From Acidaminococcus timonensis (lineage in GTDB: Bacteria > Bacillota > Negativicutes > Acidaminococcales > Acidaminococcaceae), in contig NZ_FNWH01000006.1 in the NCBI RefSeq assembly GCF_900106585.1, forward strand, positions 1,270,502-1,334,501: 64,000 nucleotides of DNA. The letters are read 5' to 3'. Below are positions 56,904 through 63,589 of this stretch, one piece after another. The notes below the pieces were generated by a model. That model was given only the letters and a program-made list of their open reading frames with translations. It made no database searches and had not been told where the DNA came from. Made by a program: the position numbers and the translations under genes. Position 1 is the first letter of the stretch, and the number at the start of each line of letters is the position of its first letter.

Positions 56904-57060
56904 AAAAAAAGGGGTGTGAAAAAAATGCTTTTTCACACCCCGTCACTAGTCACTAGTCACTAGTCACTAGTCACTAGTCACTAGTCACTAGCCGATGGAA
57001 GCCAGCTGACGCTGGCGGAAAAAAGGCGCTGTGGATGATTTTTTCACAGCGCCTTTTTTA
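56904..57060 (+). repeat. Repeat type 1, most complete copy (terminator - seven heptamers - motif - terminator)
   Basis: First terminator 56904-56940 (GGGGTGTGAAAA core), exactly seven GTCACTA units 56942-56990, motif GCCGATGGAAGCCAGCTG with palindrome 56991-57016, second terminator 57019-57060 (GGCGCTGTGGATGA with TTTTTTCACAGCGCC). It lies between the converging queT and glutaredoxin-like genes and ends transcription from both sides. Confidence 0.88.
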
Positions 57061-57071
57061 TGCATGACTGT

Positions 57072-57347
57072 TTATGCATGTTTTGCGAAGAACGCACCCA
57101 GGATCTTTTCCATCTTGGGTTTATCATCCCCGGGCTGGGCTTCGTAGATTTTTTCGTCCCCGTAGAAAAACGTGGGCACGTAATAATACTGGCGGCCCTT
57201 CAGTTTTTCCGGTTCCGTGGTTTCATTCACCTTTTCCACCGGGATCCTGCTGTATTCCGGATGTTCATGGGTCAGACCGGCCAGCACATCCGCCGCCATG
57301 TGGCAGTACGGGCACCCGTCCATATAAATGAAAAGCAGTTTTTCCAT
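57072..57347 (-). CDS. Glutaredoxin/thioredoxin-like protein, CPYC active site (91 aa)
   Basis: Small thiol-disulfide protein. The first strand leads into FIYMDGCPYCHMA (6-18), where C-P-Y-C is the classical glutaredoxin active site. VPTFFYGDEKIYE (near 56-68) supplies the cis-Pro loop. The ATG at 57347 has AAAGGAGG seven bases upstream; the longer open frame runs into repeat type 4 and is rejected. Redox partner unknown. Type 4 repeat lies directly upstream. Confidence 0.85.
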   Translation of the reverse strand: MEKLLFIYMDGCPYCHMAADVLAGLTHEHPEYSRIPVEKVNETTEPEKLKGRQYYYVPTFFYGDEKIYEAQPGDDKPKMEKILGAFFAKHA

Positions 57348-57370
57348 ACGTATTGCCTCCTTTGCAGTTG

Positions 57371-57482
57371 TGTCCCCCCGAATGGAAGAAAGGGCCCGCT
57401 TGCAGGCAGGGAGTCTCACATCCGATGTATGACCCATCCACCAGCCATTGGGCTGGTCCCCCTTCCCTTTCAGGGAAGGACA
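57371..57482 (-). repeat. Repeat type 4 (112 bp) upstream of the glutaredoxin-like gene
   Basis: The minus strand opens TGTCCTTCCCTGAAAGGGAA; second hairpin stem ACCAGCC / GGCTGGT; closing arm less well preserved (CATTCGGGGGGACA). It lies 23 bp before the start codon. Confidence 0.85.
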
Positions 57483-57515
57483 ATGGAATTTGCGTTAACC
57501 TTGCGAAAAATGGTG

Positions 57516-57545
57516 TTGACCATCATTTTTCGTTTTTTTTATAAT
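57516..57545 (+). promoter_or_regulatory. bioB promoter
   Basis: TTGACC (57516-57521), 18 nt, TATAAT (57540-57545). A lone GTTAACC just upstream resembles a BirA half-site, but the second half at the right distance is not present. Confidence 0.7.
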
Positions 57546-57578
57546 ACTAACTATATTATACCAGAAGGGATGAGCATA

Positions 57579-58550
57579 TTGAAGAGTGAAGAATTGCACG
57601 CGTTGACCGACCGGATCATCGAGGGGTACCGTCTGAAACAGACCGACCCGGAAGTCCAGGATCTTTTGACCCAGCCCCTGGCCGAACTCCAGAAAGAAGC
57701 CGGCCGGCTGCAGACCCATTTCTGCGGCAACCACGTGGATTTCTGTACCATCATCAACGCCCGCAGCGGACGCTGCGGCGAAAACTGCAAATACTGCGCC
57801 CAGGCCGCCTGCCATCACACCGGCTGTGAAGAATACGGGTTCCTGGACGAAGAGGAAATCATGAAAACCGCCAAGGCGGACCAGGACGCCGGTGCCAACC
57901 GGTTCGCCATGGTGACCAGCGGCCGTGCCCTGACAGGCAAAGATTTCGAAAAGGCCCTGACCATCTACGGGCATATGCGGGACAAGCTGACCATCGACTT
58001 ATGTGCCTCCCACGGCATCATCAGCCGGGAGCAGCTGCACCGGCTCCGCCAGGCCGGCGTCACCAGCTACCACCACAACATTGAAACCAGCCGCCGCTTC
58101 TTCCCCCACATCTGCACCAGCCACACCTTTGACGACCGGATCCGCACCATCAAGGCCGCCCAGGCCGAAGGCATGTGCGTGTGCTCCGGCGGCATCATCG
58201 GCATGGGCGAAACCTGGCAGGACCGTCTGGACATGGCTTTCACCCTGCAGAGCCTGGGCATCGAATCCATTCCCATCAATGCCCTGATGGCCATTCCCGG
58301 AACCGGTATGGAAGGCCGCAAGCCCCTGCCGGCCGATGACATCCTGCGGACCATCGCCATCTTCCGTTTCATCAACCCCACCGCCAACATCCGCCTGGCC
58401 GCCGGCCGCAAGCTGCTGCCCCAGAACGGGGCCACGGCCCTGAAGAGCGGTGCCTCCGCCTCCATTACCGGCAATATGCTCACCACCAGCGGGACCACCA
58501 TCAAGGAAGATATGGAAATGATCCGGGAACTGGGATTGACCAACCACTGA
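57579..58550 (+). CDS. bioB: Biotin synthase (about 323 aa)
   Basis: Radical-SAM enzyme inserting sulfur into dethiobiotin. The [4Fe-4S] motif CGENCKYCAQ lies near 66-75 and the [2Fe-2S]/substrate blocks include SHGII and YHHNIETS (near 160-167). The C-terminal NIRLAAGRKLLP provides the conserved Arg. Start choice: the only ribosome site, AGAAGGG (57563-57569), touches an ATG at 57570 but lies nine bases before an in-frame TTG at 57579, so TTG initiation is more plausible; the ATG would add three residues. Other biotin genes are not linked. A type 1 repeat terminates it. Confidence 0.93.
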   Translation: MKSEELHALTDRIIEGYRLKQTDPEVQDLLTQPLAELQKEAGRLQTHFCGNHVDFCTIINARSGRCGENCKYCAQAACHHTGCEEYGFLDEEEIMKTAKADQDAGANRFAMVTSGRALTGKDFEKALTIYGHMRDKLTIDLCASHGIISREQLHRLRQAGVTSYHHNIETSRRFFPHICTSHTFDDRIRTIKAAQAEGMCVCSGGIIGMGETWQDRLDMAFTLQSLGIESIPINALMAIPGTGMEGRKPLPADDILRTIAIFRFINPTANIRLAAGRKLLPQNGATALKSGASASITGNMLTTSGTTIKEDMEMIRELGLTNH

Positions 58551-58551
58551 T

Positions 58552-58690
58552 AAAAAAAAAGGCGCTGTGAAAAAATCATCCACAGCGTCTTTTTTTCGCC
58601 AGCGTCATCTGGCTTCCATCGGCTAGTGACTAGTGGCTAGTGACTAGTAAGGGGGTGTGAAAAAGCATTTTTTCACACCCCCTTTTTTAT
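58552..58690 (-). repeat. Repeat type 1, inverted copy between bioB and rubrerythrin
   Basis: Reverse-complement arrangement of the copy at 56904: terminator (58652-58687, GTGTGAAAAA core), about four heptamers, the motif with palindrome (58598-58624), terminator (58553-58592, GCTGTGGATGA core). It again lies between two converging genes. Confidence 0.88.
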
Positions 58691-58694
58691 GCCA

Positions 58695-59237
58695 TTAGAA
58701 GCATTCGCAGTTGACCATGAAGAAGGATTTGGGATGAGCGCAGACCGGGCATACTTCCGGAGCTTTTTCAGCTTCTACAATATGGCCGCAGTTGGAGCAG
58801 ATCCAAACGGTCTTTTCGCTGCGCTGGAACATGGTACCATCTTCCACTTTCTTCAGCAGGGCTCTGTACCGTTCTTCGTGATGTTTTTCAATGGCCCCTA
58901 CAGCCTTGAATTTATAGGCCAGGTCCTTGAACCCTTCTTTTTCAGCGGTTTCAGCGAATTCCTTGTACATTTCAGTCCATTCATAGTTTTCGCCGGCAGC
59001 AGCGTCTTTCAGGTTGGCTACCGTATCAGGGATGGAGCCGCCATGCAGGGCTTTGAACCAGATCTTTGCATGTTCCCGTTCATTTCCGGAAGTTTCCAGG
59101 AAATTCTGGGCTACCCGTTCATAGCCTTCCTTCTTGGCAACACTCGCATAATAACCATATTTGTTGTAAGCCTGGGATTCACCAGCAAAAGCCGTCCACA
59201 GATTTTTTTCAGTTTGAGAACCTTTTAATTCAGCCAT
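58695..59237 (-). CDS. rbr: Rubrerythrin (180 aa)
   Basis: Non-haem di-iron peroxidase of anaerobes that reduces hydrogen peroxide with electrons from NADH via rubredoxin. N-terminal ferritin-like domain with the paired E-x-x-H motifs (NEREHAKIW near 52-60; EKHHEERY near 116-123) and C-terminal rubredoxin domain with CSNCG (near 147) and CPVC (near 163). GAGGAGG lies seven bases before the ATG. The promoter is about 190 bp upstream, with a type 4 repeat inside the 5' UTR. Confidence 0.96.
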   Translation of the reverse strand: MAELKGSQTEKNLWTAFAGESQAYNKYGYYASVAKKEGYERVAQNFLETSGNEREHAKIWFKALHGGSIPDTVANLKDAAAGENYEWTEMYKEFAETAEKEGFKDLAYKFKAVGAIEKHHEERYRALLKKVEDGTMFQRSEKTVWICSNCGHIVEAEKAPEVCPVCAHPKSFFMVNCECF

Positions 59238-59261
59238 TGTCTAATTCCTCCTCATTACTAG

Positions 59262-59392
59262 TGTCCTTCTGAAAAGGGGACGGGACCCGTCTGGCGGGTA
59301 TGGGGTTGCGCACCCGGTGTAGGTCTCACAACCGGTGTGTGACCTATCCACCATCCTTTCGGATGGTCCCCCTTCCCTTTCAGGGAAGGACA
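59262..59392 (-). repeat. Repeat type 4 (131 bp) inside the rubrerythrin 5' UTR
   Basis: Opens TGTCCTTCCCTGAAAGGGAA and closes CCCCTTTTCAGAAGGACA on the minus strand, so the ends can pair. Inner hairpins: CCTTCCC..GGGAAGG; ACCATCC-GAAA-GGATGGT (59350-59367); a third around GGTCACACACCGGTTGTGAG. It lies wholly between the mapped promoter and the start codon, so it should be transcribed. Confidence 0.88.
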
Positions 59393-59428
59393 ACGGGGAT
59401 TTTTTTCTGCTCCCCTCGTTACATGCAT

Positions 59429-59457
59429 AGTGTACCCCAAACTCAGTAAATAGTCAA
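59429..59457 (-). promoter_or_regulatory. Rubrerythrin promoter
   Basis: TTGACT (59452-59457), 17 nt, TACACT (59429-59434). The start near 59422 gives a 5' UTR of about 185 nt that includes the type 4 repeat. No Fur- or PerR-like box was recognised. Confidence 0.8.
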
Positions 59458-59480
59458 GCCTTTTTAATAATTATTTTCAT

Positions 59481-60785
59481 TTAATTAGCTTCATTGATTG
59501 TCATGGTCCGATCAATGCGATCCAGCAGGCTTTCCCTGGAGGTGTTTTGCGGATTGGCCGGTTTCCCCGCCTTCCTGGCCGTGGATCCTGAATCCGTCGC
59601 CTTCTTTCCGGACGCTGCCTGTTTCAACTTCCGGCGGGCTCGCCAGCGGCTCAGGCTGTCCGCATTGCCGGTTCCGGCAGCAGTCTGCTCCTTCCGGTCT
59701 TCCCGGATACCTTCCCAGAAAATCCGTACGGGCAGGTTAGAGGAACCGGGCGGCGAAAAGAAGAAGGTACCGCTCTTGCCAGCCGGCACCACACCCAGTT
59801 TCATGGTCTCTCCGTCCCCGTTCCAGCCAAAGGACTGGCGGTCATCAGGGATCCGGATGTATTGGGCCGTTGCCCCTTCCAGGCTCAGGACCCCTTCCCC
59901 TGCATAGGCGCCCCCGTAGGGGTTGAACCGCATCTGGGTAGCACGGCTTCCCCGGGTCTGGAAATTGACGGCGTACATGACCCCGTAATTGCCGTAGTTG
60001 ACCACCGGCTCATTCCGGGTCACGTCGATGCCCCGTACATAGGGGTCTTCCACATCATCCGCCAGCTTCACACCCCAGATTTCCCCGCTGTCCGCCGGGA
60101 AGGCGCCGGGCAGGTCCACCCTTACATCGGCCCCTTCAAAGGTGCCCCGGAGCACATGGCCCCCTTCGTCCGGCGGCAGGATGGAATATACTTCCGCCGA
60201 GATCCGGGGATCCGCATCCACGGGCATCATGATGAAAGAAACTTCCACCGGCTTGTCGAAGTTCAAGTCCACGATCCCCGTCACCAGTTCCTGGGGATGG
60301 AGGATGTACCCCCTGCCGTTGTTCAGGATGTCCCGGGGACCGTCCAACACCAGCTTCCGGCCGTTGGGAGCCGACCGGTAATATTTGCTCTGGGCTTCCT
60401 TGCCTGCGGCCAGCCAGTCCTCATTGGGCCGGGAGATTCCGTTCCGGCCCATGGACACCGCCGTAGGGCGGATGGTGGTCCGCCGAAGCAGTACCGCCAG
60501 CCGCTTGTCCGTCCGGGTGTCATTTACATGGTGGAAGAACAGGCGCACCGGCCCGCTGACCGTATCCCGGTACATGATACCGATCTTCCCCACCATCTCC
60601 GGGCTGTCCGAAAAGATCAGTTTCGGTCCCCCGTGGGTGATGGTTCCCTGGATCTGCCGGTAATAGGGAACATCCTCCTTCCAGGCCAGATCCTGTATGT
60701 CCGATGCTGAAGCCCTGTTCCCCCAGGGAAGGAACAGAGCCAGCCCGGCACAAAATAAGCCCATCAATCGCTTCTGCACGTTCAA
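59481..60785 (-). CDS. Secreted protein of unknown function (434 aa)
   Basis: Signal peptide (hydrophobic 6-22, cleavage near ASA at 26-28). The body (30-370) is beta-rich with many Gly, Pro and aromatic residues, and repeated phrases such as VRLFFHHVND (near 80) and VRIFWEGIR (near 352) suggest an immunoglobulin- or jelly-roll-like fold. The last 60 residues are Lys/Ser/Thr/Ala-rich and probably disordered or wall-associated. I do not recognise the family. The start is a TTG with GGAGGT seven bases upstream; a GTG two codons later is an alternative. No partner gene is adjacent. Confidence 0.75.
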   Translation of the reverse strand: MNVQKRLMGLFCAGLALFLPWGNRASASDIQDLAWKEDVPYYRQIQGTITHGGPKLIFSDSPEMVGKIGIMYRDTVSGPVRLFFHHVNDTRTDKRLAVLLRRTTIRPTAVSMGRNGISRPNEDWLAAGKEAQSKYYRSAPNGRKLVLDGPRDILNNGRGYILHPQELVTGIVDLNFDKPVEVSFIMMPVDADPRISAEVYSILPPDEGGHVLRGTFEGADVRVDLPGAFPADSGEIWGVKLADDVEDPYVRGIDVTRNEPVVNYGNYGVMYAVNFQTRGSRATQMRFNPYGGAYAGEGVLSLEGATAQYIRIPDDRQSFGWNGDGETMKLGVVPAGKSGTFFFSPPGSSNLPVRIFWEGIREDRKEQTAAGTGNADSLSRWRARRKLKQAASGKKATDSGSTARKAGKPANPQNTSRESLLDRIDRTMTINEAN

Positions 60786-60929
60786 AAAAAATACCTCCGC
60801 TTTCGTTCATAGTATCCCCGTATCCCCCTGAAAAGGCAGGACAATGGGACAGACACTTCCTTATTTTACCACATCCCAACTGTGATAAAATCATTTTCAG
60901 AAATTGCATAAAAATCAGTTATAGAACCC

Positions 60930-60958
60930 TTGTAGAATTCCTCGTAACTCGCTATAAT
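60930..60958 (+). promoter_or_regulatory. Promoter of the DapF-fold racemase gene
   Basis: TTGTAG (60930-60935), 17 nt, TATAAT (60953-60958). The UTR is about 65 nt, AT-rich, with a weak AATTTTGAATT symmetry. Confidence 0.8.
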
Positions 60959-61029
60959 TAGAGTGTAATTTTGAATTATAGAAATAGTTAGAGTATTCGG
61001 TATACAAAATCCCAGAAAGGAAGTTGCTT

Positions 61030-61836
61030 ATGAAAATCCGCACCGTACAAGCCGATCCCAGCGGTAACATCACCCTGTTCGTCCTTGACCCGGTACCGCT
61101 GGAACAACGCAGGGACATCAACGAAAAACTCCTGTCCGGCGACACCGCCCTTGAACAGGTGGGCTGCCTTTCCCTGGTTGACGGCCAGCCCAAAGTGGAA
61201 ATGATGGGCGGCGAATTCTGCGGCAACGCCACCCGCAGCGCCGGTGCCTACGCCCTCCATACCCTGGGGAAAAAAGAAGGAGATTTCCAGGTGACCTGCA
61301 GCGGCTGTTCCACTCCCCTGCCCGTCCACGCCAAAAAAGTGCGGGAAAACTGCTACCAGGCCAGCGTGGAATTGCCCCCGCCCCTTTCCATTTCCAAACA
61401 GCGCCTTTCCTATGAGCGGGAAAGCGTGGAATGTCAGGCAGTGGTCCTGCCGGGCATCACCCATTATGTATATTTCACCCTGAACGTGGATGAAATCAAT
61501 CAGGATGAGTTCTTCTATTCCCTCCAGCGGGAAATTTCCCAGGGCCCTGAACCGGAAGCCTACGGCCTTATGCTGGTGGAAATCAGCACCCTGAAGGTGA
61601 TCCCCATTGTCTATGTGACTGCCACCGGCACCCTGTACCACGAAAACAGCTGTGGCAGCGGATCCGCCGCCGTGGCTGCCGCCCTGGCCCAGCGCCAGAA
61701 ACGGTCCGTGGGAGCGTCCTTATTGGAACCGGGAGGCCGCATCGACGTCGAAGCCTACTGGAAAGACGACAAGATCACCGGCATGGCCATCGGAGGACTG
61801 GTGAAACTGGGAGAGGTCAGGACCCTGGAGGTATGA
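61030..61836 (+). CDS. DapF-fold PLP-independent amino acid epimerase/racemase (268 aa)
   Basis: Two-cysteine epimerase of the diaminopimelate epimerase superfamily. Catalytic cysteines: Cys64 in GGEFCGNATRS and Cys208 in ENSCGSGSAA, each opening a helix as in DapF. The substrate-contacting residues differ from DapF (CGNATRS instead of CGNGxR; NSCGSGSA instead of ACGTGA), so diaminopimelate is unlikely to be the substrate. Related non-DapF members include histidine racemases. AAAGGAAG lies six bases before the ATG at 61030. It has its own promoter and no metabolic neighbours. Confidence 0.82.
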   Translation: MKIRTVQADPSGNITLFVLDPVPLEQRRDINEKLLSGDTALEQVGCLSLVDGQPKVEMMGGEFCGNATRSAGAYALHTLGKKEGDFQVTCSGCSTPLPVHAKKVRENCYQASVELPPPLSISKQRLSYERESVECQAVVLPGITHYVYFTLNVDEINQDEFFYSLQREISQGPEPEAYGLMLVEISTLKVIPIVYVTATGTLYHENSCGSGSAAVAAALAQRQKRSVGASLLEPGGRIDVEAYWKDDKITGMAIGGLVKLGEVRTLEV

Positions 61837-61842
61837 TTCTCC

Positions 61843-61871
61843 TTGACAGGATATAAGGGCAATGGTAAAAT
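61843..61871 (+). promoter_or_regulatory. tRNA-Leu promoter
   Basis: TTGACA (61843-61848), 17 nt, TAAAAT (61866-61871) with an extended TG. The start expected near 61878 is about 20 nt before the mature tRNA. Confidence 0.88.
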
Positions 61872-61898
61872 AACCGTATTGTGATATATATCACAAGT

Positions 61899-61985
61899 GC
61901 CGAAGTGGCGGAATTGGCAGACGCACTTGACTCAAAATCAAGCGTCCCAAAAGACGTGCCGGTTCGAGTCCGGCCTTCGGCACCA
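61899..61985 (+). tRNA. tRNA-Leu (anticodon CAA)
   Basis: Acceptor arms GCCGAAG / CTTCGGC, encoded CCA end, D-loop GGCAGACGC, anticodon stem CTTGA / TCAAG with loop CTCAAAA (anticodon CAA, reads UUG), long class II variable arm (GCGTCCCAAAAGACGT) and T-arm GGTTCGAGTCC. All features fit tRNA-Leu. Confidence 0.98.
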
Positions 61986-61997
61986 ACCAAAAGAAGC

Positions 61998-62043
61998 AGA
62001 GGCTGTGAAAAAATGGATTTCCATTTCTTCACAGCCTCTTTTG
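61998..62043 (+). terminator. tRNA-Leu terminator
   Basis: AGAGGCTGTGAA...TTCACAGCCTCTTTT with an additional AAATGG/CCATTT pairing in the arm. It has the shared TGTGAA...TTCACA core. Confidence 0.88.
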
Positions 62044-62082
62044 TCATACATGCCCCCTGCTCACTACCCACCAGCCACTGAA

Positions 62083-62114
62083 AAAGGAACCGTGATTTTT
62101 TTCACGGCTCCTTT
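62083..62114 (-). terminator. Terminator overlapping the 3' end of the 94-aa gene
   Basis: AAAGGAACCGTGA with TCACGGCTCCTTT (one mismatch). The stop codon at 62102-62104 is part of the stem. On the left lies another CTCACTACCCACCAGCCACT block. Confidence 0.75.
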
Positions 62115-62386
62115 GGTTCCCGATTGATCCATTCATTCACCTTGCGGTTATAATATTCGTTCTTTTTCTTCTGGACCCATTTGTCCCGTTCGTCGCAGAT
62201 GGCCAGCATTTCATCCACCATTTCTTCTGCCGTAGGGGGCTGCACCCGCAGCACATACTGGAGCATCCGCTCCACCGTGCTTACCGTTCCCAGGTTCCGG
62301 GCCATAAGAGCGCCCATCTCGGCAGGGTACCCAAGGTCGGTGACAGCGGAGATCAGTGCGTTGGTCAAAGATTCAAATCGGGGCAT
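62102..62386 (-). CDS. Conserved hypothetical protein (94 aa)
   Basis: Small, soluble, helical protein without recognised domain. The N-terminal half is amphipathic (SLTNALISAVTDLGYPAEMG), the C-terminus very charged (DERDKWVQKKKNEYYNRKV). I prefer the ATG at 62386 (AAAGGAGG six bases upstream) over a start 13 codons earlier. The 189 bases between it and the vanZ stop contain only heptamer-type fragments (CACTATCCACCAGCCACTAT). Confidence 0.65.
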   Translation of the reverse strand: MPRFESLTNALISAVTDLGYPAEMGALMARNLGTVSTVERMLQYVLRVQPPTAEEMVDEMLAICDERDKWVQKKKNEYYNRKVNEWINREPKEP

Positions 62387-62575
62387 AGAATTCCTCCTTT
62401 GGTTATAAGTCACGATTTTTGCCATTCCGTCAACTCCTTTGCCATTGATTTCCTGGTAGATTCCTACGTTCTATGATACCAATTCCAATCGAACAAGCAA
62501 CAATCGCATCCGATTTCACTTCACCAACCACCAATCACTATCCACCAGCCACTATGTGGATACCAGCAGCACCCT

Positions 62576-63016
62576 TCACCTCCCTCGCCATACTCTCCCG
62601 AGGAGTGCCGCCACGGCGATTCCCAGGCTCACCCCTATGGCATCTACGCACACATCCTGCCAGGTGGCAGTGCGGCCGCCGGCAAAATACTGGATGGTTT
62701 CATCCAGGGAGGCGATGACCACACCCAGGGCCAGGACGGCTTTTTTATACCCCCTGCCCCACCGGTGCCAGGCGCCCAGGCTGGCTGTCAGCCCAAAGGC
62801 CCCGTATTCCGTCAAATGGGCCAGCCGCCGGACCCGGTTGTCCGTCAGCCAGTCCGTCACACCATTGTGCCCCAGCACTTCCCGGATCAGCCCCAGTACC
62901 CGCCGGCTTTCCCCATGGGAAACGGTCCCGGGCTGCAGGGATTGCCCCCAGATAAAGGCAAGGAGCAGAAGCAGCAGGAGGCCGAAAAGCCAGGTAAAAG
63001 AAGATTGTTTGCGCAT
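62576..63016 (-). CDS. VanZ-family membrane protein (146 aa)
   Basis: VanZ-like domain: short N-terminal membrane helix (8-24), RRLAHLTEYGAFGL (near 63-76), then SLDETIQYFAGGRTATWQDVCVDAIGVSLG (near 103-132), holding the family's D-E-x-x-Q and D-x3-D patterns. VanZ in vancomycin clusters gives low-level teicoplanin resistance, but chromosomal homologues are common and mostly of unknown role; no other van genes are here. GGAGG precedes the ATG. Confidence 0.85.
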   Translation of the reverse strand: MRKQSSFTWLFGLLLLLLLAFIWGQSLQPGTVSHGESRRVLGLIREVLGHNGVTDWLTDNRVRRLAHLTEYGAFGLTASLGAWHRWGRGYKKAVLALGVVIASLDETIQYFAGGRTATWQDVCVDAIGVSLGIAVAALLGRVWRGR

Positions 63017-63042
63017 GGATGGAAGGCCTCCGAAACAGGATT

Positions 63043-63062
63043 GTCGTTCGTCGTTCGTCGTT
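63043..63062 (+). repeat. Short GTCGTTC heptamer repeat
   Basis: GTCGTTC repeated almost three times just upstream of vanZ, a third heptamer type distinct from GTCACTA and TAGTGGG. Confidence 0.7.
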
Positions 63063-63126
63063 ATGTTTAATATTTTACCACAAATGGGTGGGGTACTGTA
63101 TCATTGTATGATTTTTTACATTTTTC

Positions 63127-63154
63127 TTGCTTTTTCGGATATTTTTGATATAAT
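63127..63154 (+). promoter_or_regulatory. Promoter in the terminal region
   Basis: TTGCTT (63127-63132), 16 nt, TATAAT (63149-63154) with an extended TG. It is the only strong plus-strand promoter signal in the last kilobase and points into the two small ORFs described next. Confidence 0.65.
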
Positions 63155-63217
63155 CATATTATCTGATATTTTCTACCAACCAGTCCTCTTCTATTCACCA
63201 GCATTGGAGTGATCCCA

Positions 63218-63346
63218 TTGGCTCTCGCAAACTCCCAGAATCACCACTTCCGGCAGCACCTATTCCGTATCGCTAATTCCATTGTCCATACCACGTTTTG
63301 CCGTTTCAAATACAATCATTTCCAGGATTCCTATCGACCATTTTGA
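63218..63346 (+). CDS. Possible small peptide (42 aa), TTG start
   Basis: GGAGTG lies about seven bases before a TTG that opens a 43-codon frame rich in His, Phe and Arg. The promoter upstream is good. No homology is recognised and the coding evidence is limited to signal placement. It could be a leader peptide, a toxin-like peptide, or chance. Confidence 0.25.
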   Translation: MALANSQNHHFRQHLFRIANSIVHTTFCRFKYNHFQDSYRPF

Positions 63347-63589
63347 ACCTGTGTAAGGAAGCTGATGCCTTCCCGGTACATGGGCTGTTTTGTGTCCCCC
63401 TTCGCAAAGCCGTTTCTGTACTGTTGCACAGGTATTTTTTATGCCCTTTGGGTTTACAAATCGATAGGAATTCTGTTTTTTATGATCGGTTATTGTTTCA
63501 GCCAAAAACAAAAACCCCGACCCCTGTTTTTTTGCACCCATTTTCGGATGCACCCAAACCATCTTCACTCTTGAAAGGAGTCTTTGTCC
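63347..63589. other. AT-richer intergenic stretch without supported gene
   Basis: Noticeably lower in G+C than the rest. A 69-codon frame (63365-63574) lacks a ribosome site and family resemblance. No tRNA, terminator or clear repeat is seen. Confidence 0.4.

Noticed and set aside
57490-57530. BirA operator upstream of bioB
   Set aside because: One GTTAACC half-site is visible but no inverted partner at the usual 14-16 bp distance.
62576-63016. Glycopeptide-resistance cluster because of VanZ
   Set aside because: No vanA/B-type ligase, vanH, vanX or vanRS nearby; isolated VanZ-like proteins are common in Firmicutes.
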